Shown here in pieces: positions 33,736 through 41,192 of a DNA stretch of 64,000 nt (positions within the stretch are counted from its first letter, which is position 1; each line of letters starts with the position of its first letter). This stretch comes from Nocardiopsis ansamitocini (GTDB taxonomy: Bacteria; Actinomycetota; Actinomycetes; Streptosporangiales; Streptosporangiaceae), in NCBI RefSeq assembly GCF_030268225.1, contig NZ_BSQG01000004.1, positions 310,001 through 374,000 on the forward strand, written 5' to 3'. Under the pieces are notes generated by a model, which saw nothing but the letters and a program-made list of their open reading frames with translations, was not told the origin of the DNA and did not search any database. The position numbers and the translations under genes were made by a program.

Positions 33736-34979
33736 TAGCGGCCACGCTCCAGGATCAGCTGTTCGACGTCGATGAGACCGGATCTGAATCCGGCCTCGGA
33801 ATAGGCGAGGTAGAACTCCCACATGCGCTGGAACACCGGGTCGAAACCGAGTTCCTGGATGTCGTCGGCGCCGGCACTGAAACGCTCGCGCCACAGGCGC
33901 AGCGTCTCGGCGTAGTCGATGCCGAAGGCGTGCCGGTCGACCATGCGCAGCGCGGTGCGGGCGGCGGTCTGCTCCTCGATGGCACGCACCGAGGGGATCA
34001 GTCCGCCGGGGAAGATGTACTTGTGGATCCACGTGTAACTGGTGCGCGACGCACGCATCGCCTCGTGGCCCATCGTGATCGCCTGGAGGCCGACCCGGCC
34101 GCCCGGACGGGTCAAACGGTCCAGGGTGGTGAAGTAGACCGGCCAGTACCGCTCCCCCACTGCCTCGATCATCTCCACGCTGACCACCGCGTCGTAGCTG
34201 CCGCGTACGTCGCGGTAGTCGCACAGTTCGACCTCCACCCGGTCGGCCACGCCGGCACGTCGGGCACGCTGCAGGGCGAGGTCGCGCTGTTGTGACGACA
34301 GTGTCACCGAGCGCACCCGGGCGCCGCGTTGAGCGGCTCGGATGGCCAGTTCTCCCCAGCCGGTACCGATCTCCAGCAGCTCGGTGCCCGCGCCCACCGA
34401 GGTCAGGTCCAGCAGCCGGTCGATCTTGCGGTGCTGGGCACCGGGCAGGGACTCCTGGGTGGCGGCTCCCTGGAACAGGGCCGAGGAATAGGTCATCGTC
34501 TCGTCCAGGAACCGGGAGAACAGCTCGTTGGAGAGGTCGTAGTGGCGGTGAATATTGCTGCGCGCGCCCTTCTTGGTGTTGCGCTCCGAGCGGGGCTGGA
34601 GCGGCATCGCCAGGGTGCGCAGCTTCTGTAGCGGCCGTGGGATCAGGTCGAAGTAGGAGGCGGCGAACACCTGGAGCAGCGCCGGGAGGTCGGAGGCGTC
34701 CCACTCCCCTGCCATGTAGGACTCGCCGAAACCGATGAGACCGTTGACGGAGAGCCGGCGGCAGAACGCGTCGGGGTGGTGCAGTCGCAACACCGGTGCT
34801 GCGGCGTCTCCCGCGCCGCGCATCGCGGGGTCGGGGCACTCCACTCGGATCGGCAGCCGCGACAGCGCCCGGACGACGAGTGCGCGCGCGATGGGGGCGC
34901 GCACCACGGCCGTGGGAGCGTGGGCGACGTCGGGCCAACGCTTGGCATCGATGCTCGGTGGGGGCTGGATGAGGGTCAT
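33735..34979 (-). CDS. Cyclopropane-fatty-acid-synthase-like methyltransferase 2
   Basis: 414 residues. SAM motif LLEIGTGWGELA, then NIHRHYDLSNELFSRFLDE, MTYSSALF, SVEMIEAVGERYWPVYF and TWIHKYIFPGGLIPS, all typical of CFA synthases. It is a diverged tandem partner of the downstream enzyme, so the operon has two where mycobacteria have one. Overlaps on both sides (ATGA upstream, TAATG downstream) show tight coupling. The two may act on different chain positions or as a heteromer (inference). Confidence 0.92.
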   Translation of the reverse strand: MTLIQPPPSIDAKRWPDVAHAPTAVVRAPIARALVVRALSRLPIRVECPDPAMRGAGDAAAPVLRLHHPDAFCRRLSVNGLIGFGESYMAGEWDASDLPALLQVFAASYFDLIPRPLQKLRTLAMPLQPRSERNTKKGARSNIHRHYDLSNELFSRFLDETMTYSSALFQGAATQESLPGAQHRKIDRLLDLTSVGAGTELLEIGTGWGELAIRAAQRGARVRSVTLSSQQRDLALQRARRAGVADRVEVELCDYRDVRGSYDAVVSVEMIEAVGERYWPVYFTTLDRLTRPGGRVGLQAITMGHEAMRASRTSYTWIHKYIFPGGLIPSVRAIEEQTAARTALRMVDRHAFGIDYAETLRLWRERFSAGADDIQELGFDPVFQRMWEFYLAYSEAGFRSGLIDVEQLILERGR

Positions 34980-35773
34980 GATCGTCTAGTTCCTTGCTTT
35001 TCCGCACGCTGTTGATCGTCTGGGGTCGCTACCCCTGAGGGCGGCCTCGGCATGATCGGAAGGCCGCGGAGGAAGAGCTTGATGCCCTGGATGCGAATGC
35101 GCGCCGCCCCGACGAGGGGGGTCACCGGATGGCGCAGCGCCAGGGCGAGGAGGGCGGGCAGCGTCGCGGCGCGGCGCCTGCCCCGCACGCTGGCGGTGAA
35201 GGGGGCCGTACCGGGGCGGTGCAGGGTGATAGTCAGGGCCAGGCGATCGCCCGGTTCGGGCAGGCTGAGGCGGTAGTGGCCGTCGACCGGGTTGAAGGGC
35301 GACACGTAGAACGTCTTGGCGACGTCGGCCCGCCCCTGGTCGTCCACCTGGAGCAGGTAGCGGTGACGCTGGCCGTAGGTGTTGTGCACCTCGGCGACCA
35401 CTCGACAGAGCGCGCCGTCGGCCTGGTAGCACCAGTAGACGGTGAGCGGGTTGAACACGTGGCCCAGTACCCGGGCGTGGCACAGCATCACGACCCGTCC
35501 CCCGGTGAGGTCCACGCCTTGGTCGTACAGGTAGGAGTCGATGTCGGTGCGCAGGTCGGCGGCCGGTACGGTGCCGTGGTCCCGAGCGTCGAACCGCGCG
35601 AGCCAGCGCAGGCCGAACGGCAGCCGCGGCGGATGGTCGAGATCGACCAGCCAGTAGTAACCGCCGTAGTCGAAGGAGTTGGCCACGGGTTCGGTGCGCA
35701 CGTGGCGGACGGTCGCCTCGTAGAGTGCGGCGCCCGGGGCCAGGGGGCGGCGCGGGGCGTGGTCGGTGGTCAC
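34976..35773 (-). CDS. DUF1365 protein
   Basis: 265 residues from a GTG in a GTGA overlap with the FAD enzyme gene. DUF1365 features: VRHVRTEPVANSFDYGGYYW near the N-terminus, the HVFNPLTVYWCY motif near the middle, EVHNTYGQRHRYLL and KTFYVSPFNPVDGHY. This family (Rv0448c type) always sits between an FAD enzyme and a CFA-like enzyme; its biochemical role is undefined but lipid-linked. No signal peptide. Confidence 0.93.
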   Translation of the reverse strand: MTTDHAPRRPLAPGAALYEATVRHVRTEPVANSFDYGGYYWLVDLDHPPRLPFGLRWLARFDARDHGTVPAADLRTDIDSYLYDQGVDLTGGRVVMLCHARVLGHVFNPLTVYWCYQADGALCRVVAEVHNTYGQRHRYLLQVDDQGRADVAKTFYVSPFNPVDGHYRLSLPEPGDRLALTITLHRPGTAPFTASVRGRRRAATLPALLALALRHPVTPLVGAARIRIQGIKLFLRGLPIMPRPPSGVATPDDQQRAEKQGTRRS

Positions 35774-37038
35774 CACTGCGCTCCCAGCGCGGCGGCTGCC
35801 TCGACACCGGATCGGCAGCCGTCCTCGTGGAAGCCCCAGCCGTGGTGGGCGCCGGCGTAGGCAAGGACGCCGTCGTTGAGGTCGGGCAGGAGACGCTGGG
35901 CGGCAACCGACTCCGGCGTGTAGACGGGGTGCTCGTAGGTCATCTCGGCGATGACGGAGTCGGGGTTGACGGTGTCGCCGGCGTTGAGGCTGACCACGTA
36001 ATCGCGCTGGGCGTCGAGACTCTGCAGACGGTTCATGTGGTAGCTGACCTGGGTGTGTGCGCTGTCGGGTGCGCACGAGGACAGGCGGTGGTTCCAGGAG
36101 GCCCGCAGGTGGCTCTGGGCGGGGAGTCGGGTGGCGTCGGTGTGCAGGACGGTGCGGTTGCGGGAGTAGTCGAAGGCACCCAGCACGCTGCGCTCGGCAT
36201 CCGTGGCGTCGGGCCGCATCCGCAGTGCCTGGTCGGCGTGGGTGGCGATGACGGCTCCGTCGAAAGCGTCCTGTCCGCGTTCGGTGCGCAGGAGCACTCC
36301 GCCGTCTCCCGGACGTTCGACGGCATGCACGTGGGTGCCGAGCCGAACAGAGGTGAGCTCTTTGACCACGCGTTCGACGTACTCCCGGGAGCCTCCCTCG
36401 ACGGTGCGCCACTGCGGGGAGCCGAAGACGGAGAGCATCCCGTGGTTGGCCAGGAAGGAGAAGAGATAGCGGGCCGGGTAGTCCAGGGCGGTCCCGGTCG
36501 GGCAGGACCACACCGCGGAGACCAACGGCAGCAGGAAGTGCGCGACGAAGTAGTCGGAGTGGCCGCGGTCGCGGACGAACGCGCCGAGCGTGGGGCCGGC
36601 CGAGGTGTCCTCGGCAGCGAGCAGGGCGCGGGCCGCGCGGTGGAAACGCGGGATCTCGGCGAGCATGCGCAGGTAACCGGGGCGGGTGATGATCTGGGGG
36701 TTGGGCAGCAGACCGCGCAGGCCACGCGCTCCGGCGTAGACCAGTCCGCATCCCGCACAGGTCACCGACAGGCTCATCTCGGTGTCGCGTGTGGTGACGC
36801 CGAGCTCGCGAAACAGTCGGGTCAACAGCGGGTAGGTGGCGTTGTTGTGCACGATGAAACCGGAGTCGACGGGAACGAGGCGCCCGTCGGGCTCCGCCAC
36901 TTCGTGCGTGTGGGCGTGGCCGCCGGGCCGGTTGTCGGCCTCGAACAGGGTGACCTCGACGCCGGACCTCTGGAGGACATAGGCGGCGCTGAGCCCCGCC
37001 ACGCCGCTTCCCACGACCGCCACTCGCCTCTGCGTCAT
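35770..37038 (-). CDS. FAD-dependent amine-oxidase-fold enzyme (Rv0449c type)
   Basis: 422 residues. N-terminal FAD motif VAVVGSGVAGLSAAYVLQRSG (listed as position 6-26), then FEADNRPGGHAHT, the NAD(P)/FAD amino-oxidase pattern, and the C-terminal YAGAHHGWGFHEDG. It matches the family fused or linked to DUF1365 and CFA enzymes across bacteria. First gene of the five-gene overlapping operon; a SigK-type promoter lies 38-65 bases upstream. It likely performs redox on acyl chains alongside the CFA-type enzymes (inference). Confidence 0.92.
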   Translation of the reverse strand: MTQRRVAVVGSGVAGLSAAYVLQRSGVEVTLFEADNRPGGHAHTHEVAEPDGRLVPVDSGFIVHNNATYPLLTRLFRELGVTTRDTEMSLSVTCAGCGLVYAGARGLRGLLPNPQIITRPGYLRMLAEIPRFHRAARALLAAEDTSAGPTLGAFVRDRGHSDYFVAHFLLPLVSAVWSCPTGTALDYPARYLFSFLANHGMLSVFGSPQWRTVEGGSREYVERVVKELTSVRLGTHVHAVERPGDGGVLLRTERGQDAFDGAVIATHADQALRMRPDATDAERSVLGAFDYSRNRTVLHTDATRLPAQSHLRASWNHRLSSCAPDSAHTQVSYHMNRLQSLDAQRDYVVSLNAGDTVNPDSVIAEMTYEHPVYTPESVAAQRLLPDLNDGVLAYAGAHHGWGFHEDGCRSGVEAAAALGAQW

Positions 37039-37075
37039 CGCGCTCCCTCGAAGATCCGTGTGCTCTCAACGGATG

Positions 37076-37103
37076 ATTCGGGGCAGGCTGGGGCACGGAT
37101 TGG
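37076..37103 (-). promoter_or_regulatory. SigK-type promoter of the FAD/DUF1365/CFA operon
   Basis: On the minus strand CCAATCC (37103-37097) and CCGAAT (37081-37076) are separated by 15 bases. The same pair with the same spacing precedes the molybdoenzyme gene. Mycobacterial SigK promoters are described with a CCATCC-type -35 and a CCGAAT-type -10 (recalled, not checked). The predicted start would give a short leader of about 30 bases. Confidence 0.75.
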
Positions 37104-37215
37104 TCTTTTTTGCAAAATTTTTCACGGAAAGTGTTTTGCTGACCAACCGATTCGGAGCACACCTGCACCTTTACGTCGTAGATTCGTTCACGACGCATCG
37201 GCGGCGGAAAAACAT

Positions 37216-37253
37216 GCGGGGCCGGGGAGAGTTCTCCTTCTCCCCGGCCCCGC
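37216..37253 (-). terminator. Terminator of sigK-rskA
   Basis: The arms GCGGGGCCGGGGAGA and TCTCCCCGGCCCCGC pair over 15 bases with an 8-base loop, beginning 18 bases downstream of the rskA stop. Confidence 0.8.
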
Positions 37254-37270
37254 GCAACGCGTGCGGTCGA

Positions 37271-38008
37271 TCAGCCCTCGAAGTCCATCGCCATGATCGG
37301 CGAGCTGGTGGGCTGATCCGAGCCGCCCTCCGGCTCGATGGTCACGGCCACCCCGTTCGCCTCGTCCAGACCGGAGGCGAGCAACGGCTGCGGAATGCCG
37401 TCGGAACCGATCGGGACGACACCGCCGGAGCGCATGGCGCCGTCGGGGTCGGCCAGCCACAGCTGGTAGTCCTTGCCCTCCAGCGGAGCGAGTCCGCTGG
37501 CGGTGAAGACCAGACCCCCCGCGCTCTCGGAGGCGACAACGGTGGCGTGGACCCCGTCGCCGGCGTCGCCGGAGACATAGGTGGCGTCGGAGGCCGCCAG
37601 CACCTGGGCGATCGCCTGATCGTGCTGGCGGGCCTGGTCGAGTTGGATCTGCTGGTTGACGGCCACTCCCCCAAGGGCCAGGGCCAGCACCAGACAGGCG
37701 GCGAGCGCCAAGAAGGACCATCGTCGGCCCCACCCCCCGGCCGGCGAGGAAAGCTGGATCGGCGCCGGTGCCAACTGCCGCGTGCGCGAGACCTCCGAGA
37801 GCACTCGCTCCCGCATGGCGGGCGGCGGCGTCAGAGCTGCGGCTGCGCCCAGCAGGGCGGTGGTCTCACTGAGACCGCGGACTTCTTGAACGCAGGATTC
37901 GCACTGGAGGAGGTGCCCCTCGAAGCGATGCAGCTCGTCGCCGCCCAACGCGTTGAGCGCGTAGGCGCCGGCCAGCGTGTGCAGATCCTGGCGGAGCTTT
38001 CTGCTCAC
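37271..38008 (-). CDS. rskA: Anti-sigma-K factor RskA
   Basis: 245 residues from the GTG in a GTGA overlap with sigK; a GTG one codon earlier is possible. The zinc-associated anti-sigma domain is visible with H-x3-C-x2-C (His32, Cys36, Cys39; GHLLQCESC). One membrane helix at about residues 97-117 separates the cytoplasmic sigma-binding part from an extracytoplasmic RskA domain (DYQLWLADPDGAMRSGGVVP). It sequesters SigK and is cleaved by regulated proteolysis in relatives. Terminator follows. Confidence 0.93.
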   Translation of the reverse strand: MSRKLRQDLHTLAGAYALNALGGDELHRFEGHLLQCESCVQEVRGLSETTALLGAAAALTPPPAMRERVLSEVSRTRQLAPAPIQLSSPAGGWGRRWSFLALAACLVLALALGGVAVNQQIQLDQARQHDQAIAQVLAASDATYVSGDAGDGVHATVVASESAGGLVFTASGLAPLEGKDYQLWLADPDGAMRSGGVVPIGSDGIPQPLLASGLDEANGVAVTIEPEGGSDQPTSSPIMAMDFEG

Positions 38009-38610
38009 CACTCCACCCCCAGGCAGTCGCGCAACCGGATGAGTCCGTCGCGCATCCGAGTCTTGATGGTGCCCAACGGCACCGAAAGAAGATGGGCCAC
38101 ATCACGATAGGTGTAGCCGCCGTAATAAGCGAGTTTGACCGACTGGCGCTGGATGTCGGTCAACGTGTCCAGACATCGGCGCACGCGTTCGCGCTCCAAC
38201 CGATCGGTGGCCTCCTCTTCGACCTCGTCGTAGGGGAGGGTGGCCTCGGCCGCGGCCGCACGCGCCTCGCGGTCGGTGGACGCCTGCTCGGATCGGACGC
38301 GGTCGACGGCGCGGCGGTGCGCCAGCGTCATGATCCACGCCGAAGGGCTGCCCCGGTGCGGGTCGTAGCGGCACGCGGTGCGCCACACCTCGACCAGTAC
38401 CTCCTGGGCGACCTCCTCGGACTGGGCCGGATCGCGCAAGACCCTGCGCACCAGCCCGTAGACCTGCGGGGTGACCTGGTCGTAGACGGCCTCGAAGGCG
38501 CGCTCGTCACCGCGGGCGACTCGGCTGAGGAGCTCGACGAGATCGGGCGCCTGGGGTGCAGCTTCCGCCGGCCCCGGCCCGGGCCACCTCTGTGGGGACT
38601 CCTGGTTCAT
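38005..38610 (-). CDS. sigK: ECF sigma factor SigK
   Basis: 201 residues. Region 2 is at about 35-100 (FEAVYDQVTPQVYGLVRRVL, SPSAWIMTLAHRRAVDRVR) and region 4 at about 140-195 (RQSVKLAYYGGYTYRDVAHL). Assignment as SigK rests on sequence type plus linkage to rskA, a fasciclin gene and the FAD/DUF1365/CFA cluster, the same neighbourhood as mycobacterial sigK. It should drive the two CCAATCC-N15-CCGAAT promoters seen here. ATG preceded by AAAGAGAA. Confidence 0.92.
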   Translation of the reverse strand: MNQESPQRWPGPGPAEAAPQAPDLVELLSRVARGDERAFEAVYDQVTPQVYGLVRRVLRDPAQSEEVAQEVLVEVWRTACRYDPHRGSPSAWIMTLAHRRAVDRVRSEQASTDREARAAAAEATLPYDEVEEEATDRLERERVRRCLDTLTDIQRQSVKLAYYGGYTYRDVAHLLSVPLGTIKTRMRDGLIRLRDCLGVEW

Positions 38611-38642
38611 CGTTCTCTTTTCACACGGGGGGACCGGGCGGA

Positions 38643-38670
38643 CCCGGGCGGGCCGCAGGGCCCGCCCGGG
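38643..38670 (-). terminator. Terminator of the fasciclin gene
   Basis: The arms CCCGGGCGGGCC and GGCCCGCCCGGG pair over 12 bases with a 4-base loop, between the fasciclin stop and the sigK start. It suggests sigK is transcribed separately. Confidence 0.8.
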
Positions 38671-38692
38671 GTCAGTCAGCGATGCGCGAGGA

Positions 38693-39328
38693 CTAGCTCG
38701 GCATCAGGACCTTGTCGATGATGTAGACGGTGGCGTTCGAGGTCTGGACGTTACCGCACACGACCTTGGCGTCGCCGTTCACGGTGTAGTCCTCGCCGGA
38801 GCCCTCGGTGGTGACCTTCTTGCCCTCAAGGGAGGTGAAGTCGCCCTTCTCCAGGTCGGCGGGGGTCTGACGGCCCTCGACGACATGGTAGGTCAGAACC
38901 TCGGTCAGCTTCTCCTTGTCGGCCAGGAGCGCGTCCAGGTCCTCCTTGGGGATGGCCTCGAAGGCGGCGTTGGCCGGCGCGAAGACGGTGATGTCCTCGG
39001 CGCCGTTCAGGGTGTCGCCCAGGTCGGCCTCGCCCACCGCGGTGACCAGCGTGGACAGCTCGGGGTTGTTGGAGGCGGCGGTGGCCACCGGGTCCTGGGC
39101 CATGCCCTCGAAGCTGCCCGGGCCGTCGGCGGGGACGTCGGCACAGGCCGGACCGAACTCGCCCGACGCCATGGAGGTGCCGCCGGTCTCCGCAGGGGAG
39201 GACTGGGTGGCGTCGGGGGTGGCCTGGGCGGCGTCGTCGCCTTCGTCCATCGTGCCACCGCCGCAGGCGGTGAGGCCAAGGGCGAGGGCGGCGGCAGCGG
39301 AAGCGACGAAGATGCTACGAGTGCTCAT
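38693..39328 (-). CDS. Fasciclin-domain lipoprotein (MPT70/MPT83 type)
   Basis: 211 residues from the Met at 39328. A lipoprotein signal peptide (lipobox LTAC, Cys22) is followed by an acidic/Ser/Thr linker and one FAS1 domain at about 75-210. The domain has NNPELSTLVTAVGEADL, ITVFAPANAAFEAIP, LTYHVVEGRQTP and a terminal VYIIDKVLMP. FAS1 lipoproteins of this type (MPT83/MPT70) are major SigK targets in Mycobacterium. Cell-surface adhesion or signalling is the usual role. It lies between sigK and the molybdoenzyme gene. Confidence 0.93.
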   Translation of the reverse strand: MSTRSIFVASAAAALALGLTACGGGTMDEGDDAAQATPDATQSSPAETGGTSMASGEFGPACADVPADGPGSFEGMAQDPVATAASNNPELSTLVTAVGEADLGDTLNGAEDITVFAPANAAFEAIPKEDLDALLADKEKLTEVLTYHVVEGRQTPADLEKGDFTSLEGKKVTTEGSGEDYTVNGDAKVVCGNVQTSNATVYIIDKVLMPS

Positions 39329-39403
39329 TGTGGTCAATCCTTTACTTTGTGTGACTAACTGTGGATGCAAAGGCCGCGTCAGCAGCCTGTTTCTCGGGTC
39401 AGG

Positions 39404-41056
39404 TCACTCGACCATGACCTGTACCGAATGCCACCCCGATGCCCCGTTGGGGATCGGATCGGCGCGTTCGGAGGTCTGTGTGTAACCGCTGGCGTCGGTG
39501 GCCCGGACCTGGAGGGTGTGGCGACCGGGTTCGGCCTCCCACTCCCAGATCCACTGACGCCAGGTGTCGATGCCGGGGACCTCGGCGAGTTCCGCCTCGC
39601 TCCACTCCCCCTCGTCGGCCCGGACCTCGACCGCCTCGATGCCCGTGTGCTGGGCCCAGGCGACTCCGGCGACCGCGACGTTGCCGGCGGGAAGGCGTTC
39701 GAGAGAGCCGGGGACGTCGATGCGCGACATGGTCTTGATCGGCGCCTTGACCGCCCAGCCTCGCTGGGCCCAGTACGCCTCGTCGTCGCCGAAGCGGGTC
39801 AGTTTGATGTCGGTGACCCACTTGGTGGCACTGACGAAGCCGTAGAGCCCGGGCACCACCATGCGTACCGGAAAACCGTGTTCCAGCGGGAGCGGCTCGC
39901 CGTCCATGGCGAAGGCCAGGAGCGCGTCGCGGCCGTCCATGACGGTCTCGGTGGGCGTACCGCACGTCCACCCGTCCTGGGAGGTGCTGAAGATCTGGTC
40001 GGCCCCCGACTGGACACCGGCCTCGGCGAGCAGGTCGCGCAGGCTCACCCCGAGCCAACGGGAGTTGCCCACCAGGTCCCCGCCGACGGTGTTGGACACG
40101 CACGTCAGCGTGATGTCGGATTCGACGACCGTGCGGCGGAGCAGGGTGTCGAAGTCGATCTCGATGGGGCGGTCCACCATTCCGTGGATGCGCAGGGTCC
40201 AGGTGTCGGGTGCCACGCTGGGAACGGTGAGGGCGGTGTCGATCCGGTAGAAGTCCCGGTTGGGCGTGCTGAACGGCGCCAGCCCGGGAACCTTCATGTC
40301 CACCCCCGCCGGAAGCGGGGGCAGCGGGGAGGCCGGAGCGGGCAGCTTCAGGGCGGCCCTGTCGCTGCCCACCGCAGAGGACCGCGCCATGAGCTGCCCC
40401 ACGAAACCCGTCCCCGCCGCCCCTACGAGGACACCGGCCGAGGCCAGCGTGAAACGTCGGGTCGGTGAGCGTTTGGCGTCGGGCAGGGGCGGCGCGGGAG
40501 AGGACTGGTCGGCCGTTGCCTGACCGTCCGGGATGACCGGTTCGGTCCCCTTCCCGGCGCCCGCCTCCATACCCTGCGACCGCGGAAGGGGGGCCAACCG
40601 CAGCAGCAGGCCCAGTACGACCATCGCGGCCAAGGCCCCGACGACTACCGGGAGAACAGTGAGCAACTGGGGGTTGCGCCCCACCAGACCGGCGAGCGCC
40701 CCCAGGACCGCGAAGGCGGCGACGCCGAGGTAACCCACGATCGGGCGGCGCAGTGCGAGAAAACCGAGAGCGACGGCGAAGAGGGCGAGTACCGCGAAGA
40801 TCCCGACGATCAACACGATCTTGTCGTAGACGCCGAACGTCGCGATCGCGAACTCCTTGACCGGAGCCGGGCTGTAGTCGACGGCGGCGTCGCCCACGAC
40901 CACGATCGCGCTGTTCTGCCCCACCAGGGCGGCGACGAGTTCGGCAACCCCGAGGGCGGCCCCGGTGACGGCGACTCCGAGGAGTGCACCGAGAAGCACC
41001 CTCTTGGGGGTGCCGACGCCCTCAGGCGTGCTCTGGGTGTCTCTCTTGGTGCTCAC
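39404..41056 (-). CDS. Membrane-anchored molybdopterin oxidoreductase (sulfite-oxidase fold)
   Basis: 550 residues from a GTG at 41056. The N-terminal third holds about five membrane helices (residues 20-190). A proline-rich linker and a Tat-like KRSPTRRFTLASAG segment follow. The Mo domain starts near 290 (NRDFYRIDTALTVP), with the molybdopterin-ligating Cys in LTCVSNTVGGDLVGN, and a C-terminal dimerisation domain (VAGVAWAQHTGIEAVEVR). Relatives oxidise sulfite or reduce sulfoxides; the substrate here is unknown. It has its own SigK-type promoter. Confidence 0.88.
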   Translation of the reverse strand: MSTKRDTQSTPEGVGTPKRVLLGALLGVAVTGAALGVAELVAALVGQNSAIVVVGDAAVDYSPAPVKEFAIATFGVYDKIVLIVGIFAVLALFAVALGFLALRRPIVGYLGVAAFAVLGALAGLVGRNPQLLTVLPVVVGALAAMVVLGLLLRLAPLPRSQGMEAGAGKGTEPVIPDGQATADQSSPAPPLPDAKRSPTRRFTLASAGVLVGAAGTGFVGQLMARSSAVGSDRAALKLPAPASPLPPLPAGVDMKVPGLAPFSTPNRDFYRIDTALTVPSVAPDTWTLRIHGMVDRPIEIDFDTLLRRTVVESDITLTCVSNTVGGDLVGNSRWLGVSLRDLLAEAGVQSGADQIFSTSQDGWTCGTPTETVMDGRDALLAFAMDGEPLPLEHGFPVRMVVPGLYGFVSATKWVTDIKLTRFGDDEAYWAQRGWAVKAPIKTMSRIDVPGSLERLPAGNVAVAGVAWAQHTGIEAVEVRADEGEWSEAELAEVPGIDTWRQWIWEWEAEPGRHTLQVRATDASGYTQTSERADPIPNGASGWHSVQVMVE

Positions 41057-41063
41057 AGTGGTT

Positions 41064-41091
41064 ATTCGGGGTGGGTGGGCACAGGGATTGG
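41064..41091 (-). promoter_or_regulatory. SigK-type promoter of the molybdoenzyme gene
   Basis: On the minus strand CCAATCC and CCGAAT are separated by 15 bases, the same as upstream of the FAD operon. The -10 ends eight bases before the GTG start codon, so the transcript is leaderless or nearly so. The two promoter regions are also similar outside the boxes. Confidence 0.75.
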
Positions 41092-41145
41092 TGGATTCTG
41101 AGATTTTTTTCGAGATCCGCCAAACACTCTTTTGACCAGCGAAAA

Positions 41146-41180
41146 CGCCGCCCACCCGCCGGTCGGGCGGGTGGGCGGCG
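41146..41180 (-). terminator. Terminator of the CocE/NonD hydrolase gene
   Basis: The arms CGCCGCCCACCCGCC and GGCGGGTGGGCGGCG pair over 15 bases with a 5-base loop, 13 bases after the hydrolase stop and 55 bases before the SigK promoter. Confidence 0.8.
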
Positions 41181-41192
41181 GTGGTGGCGGGG

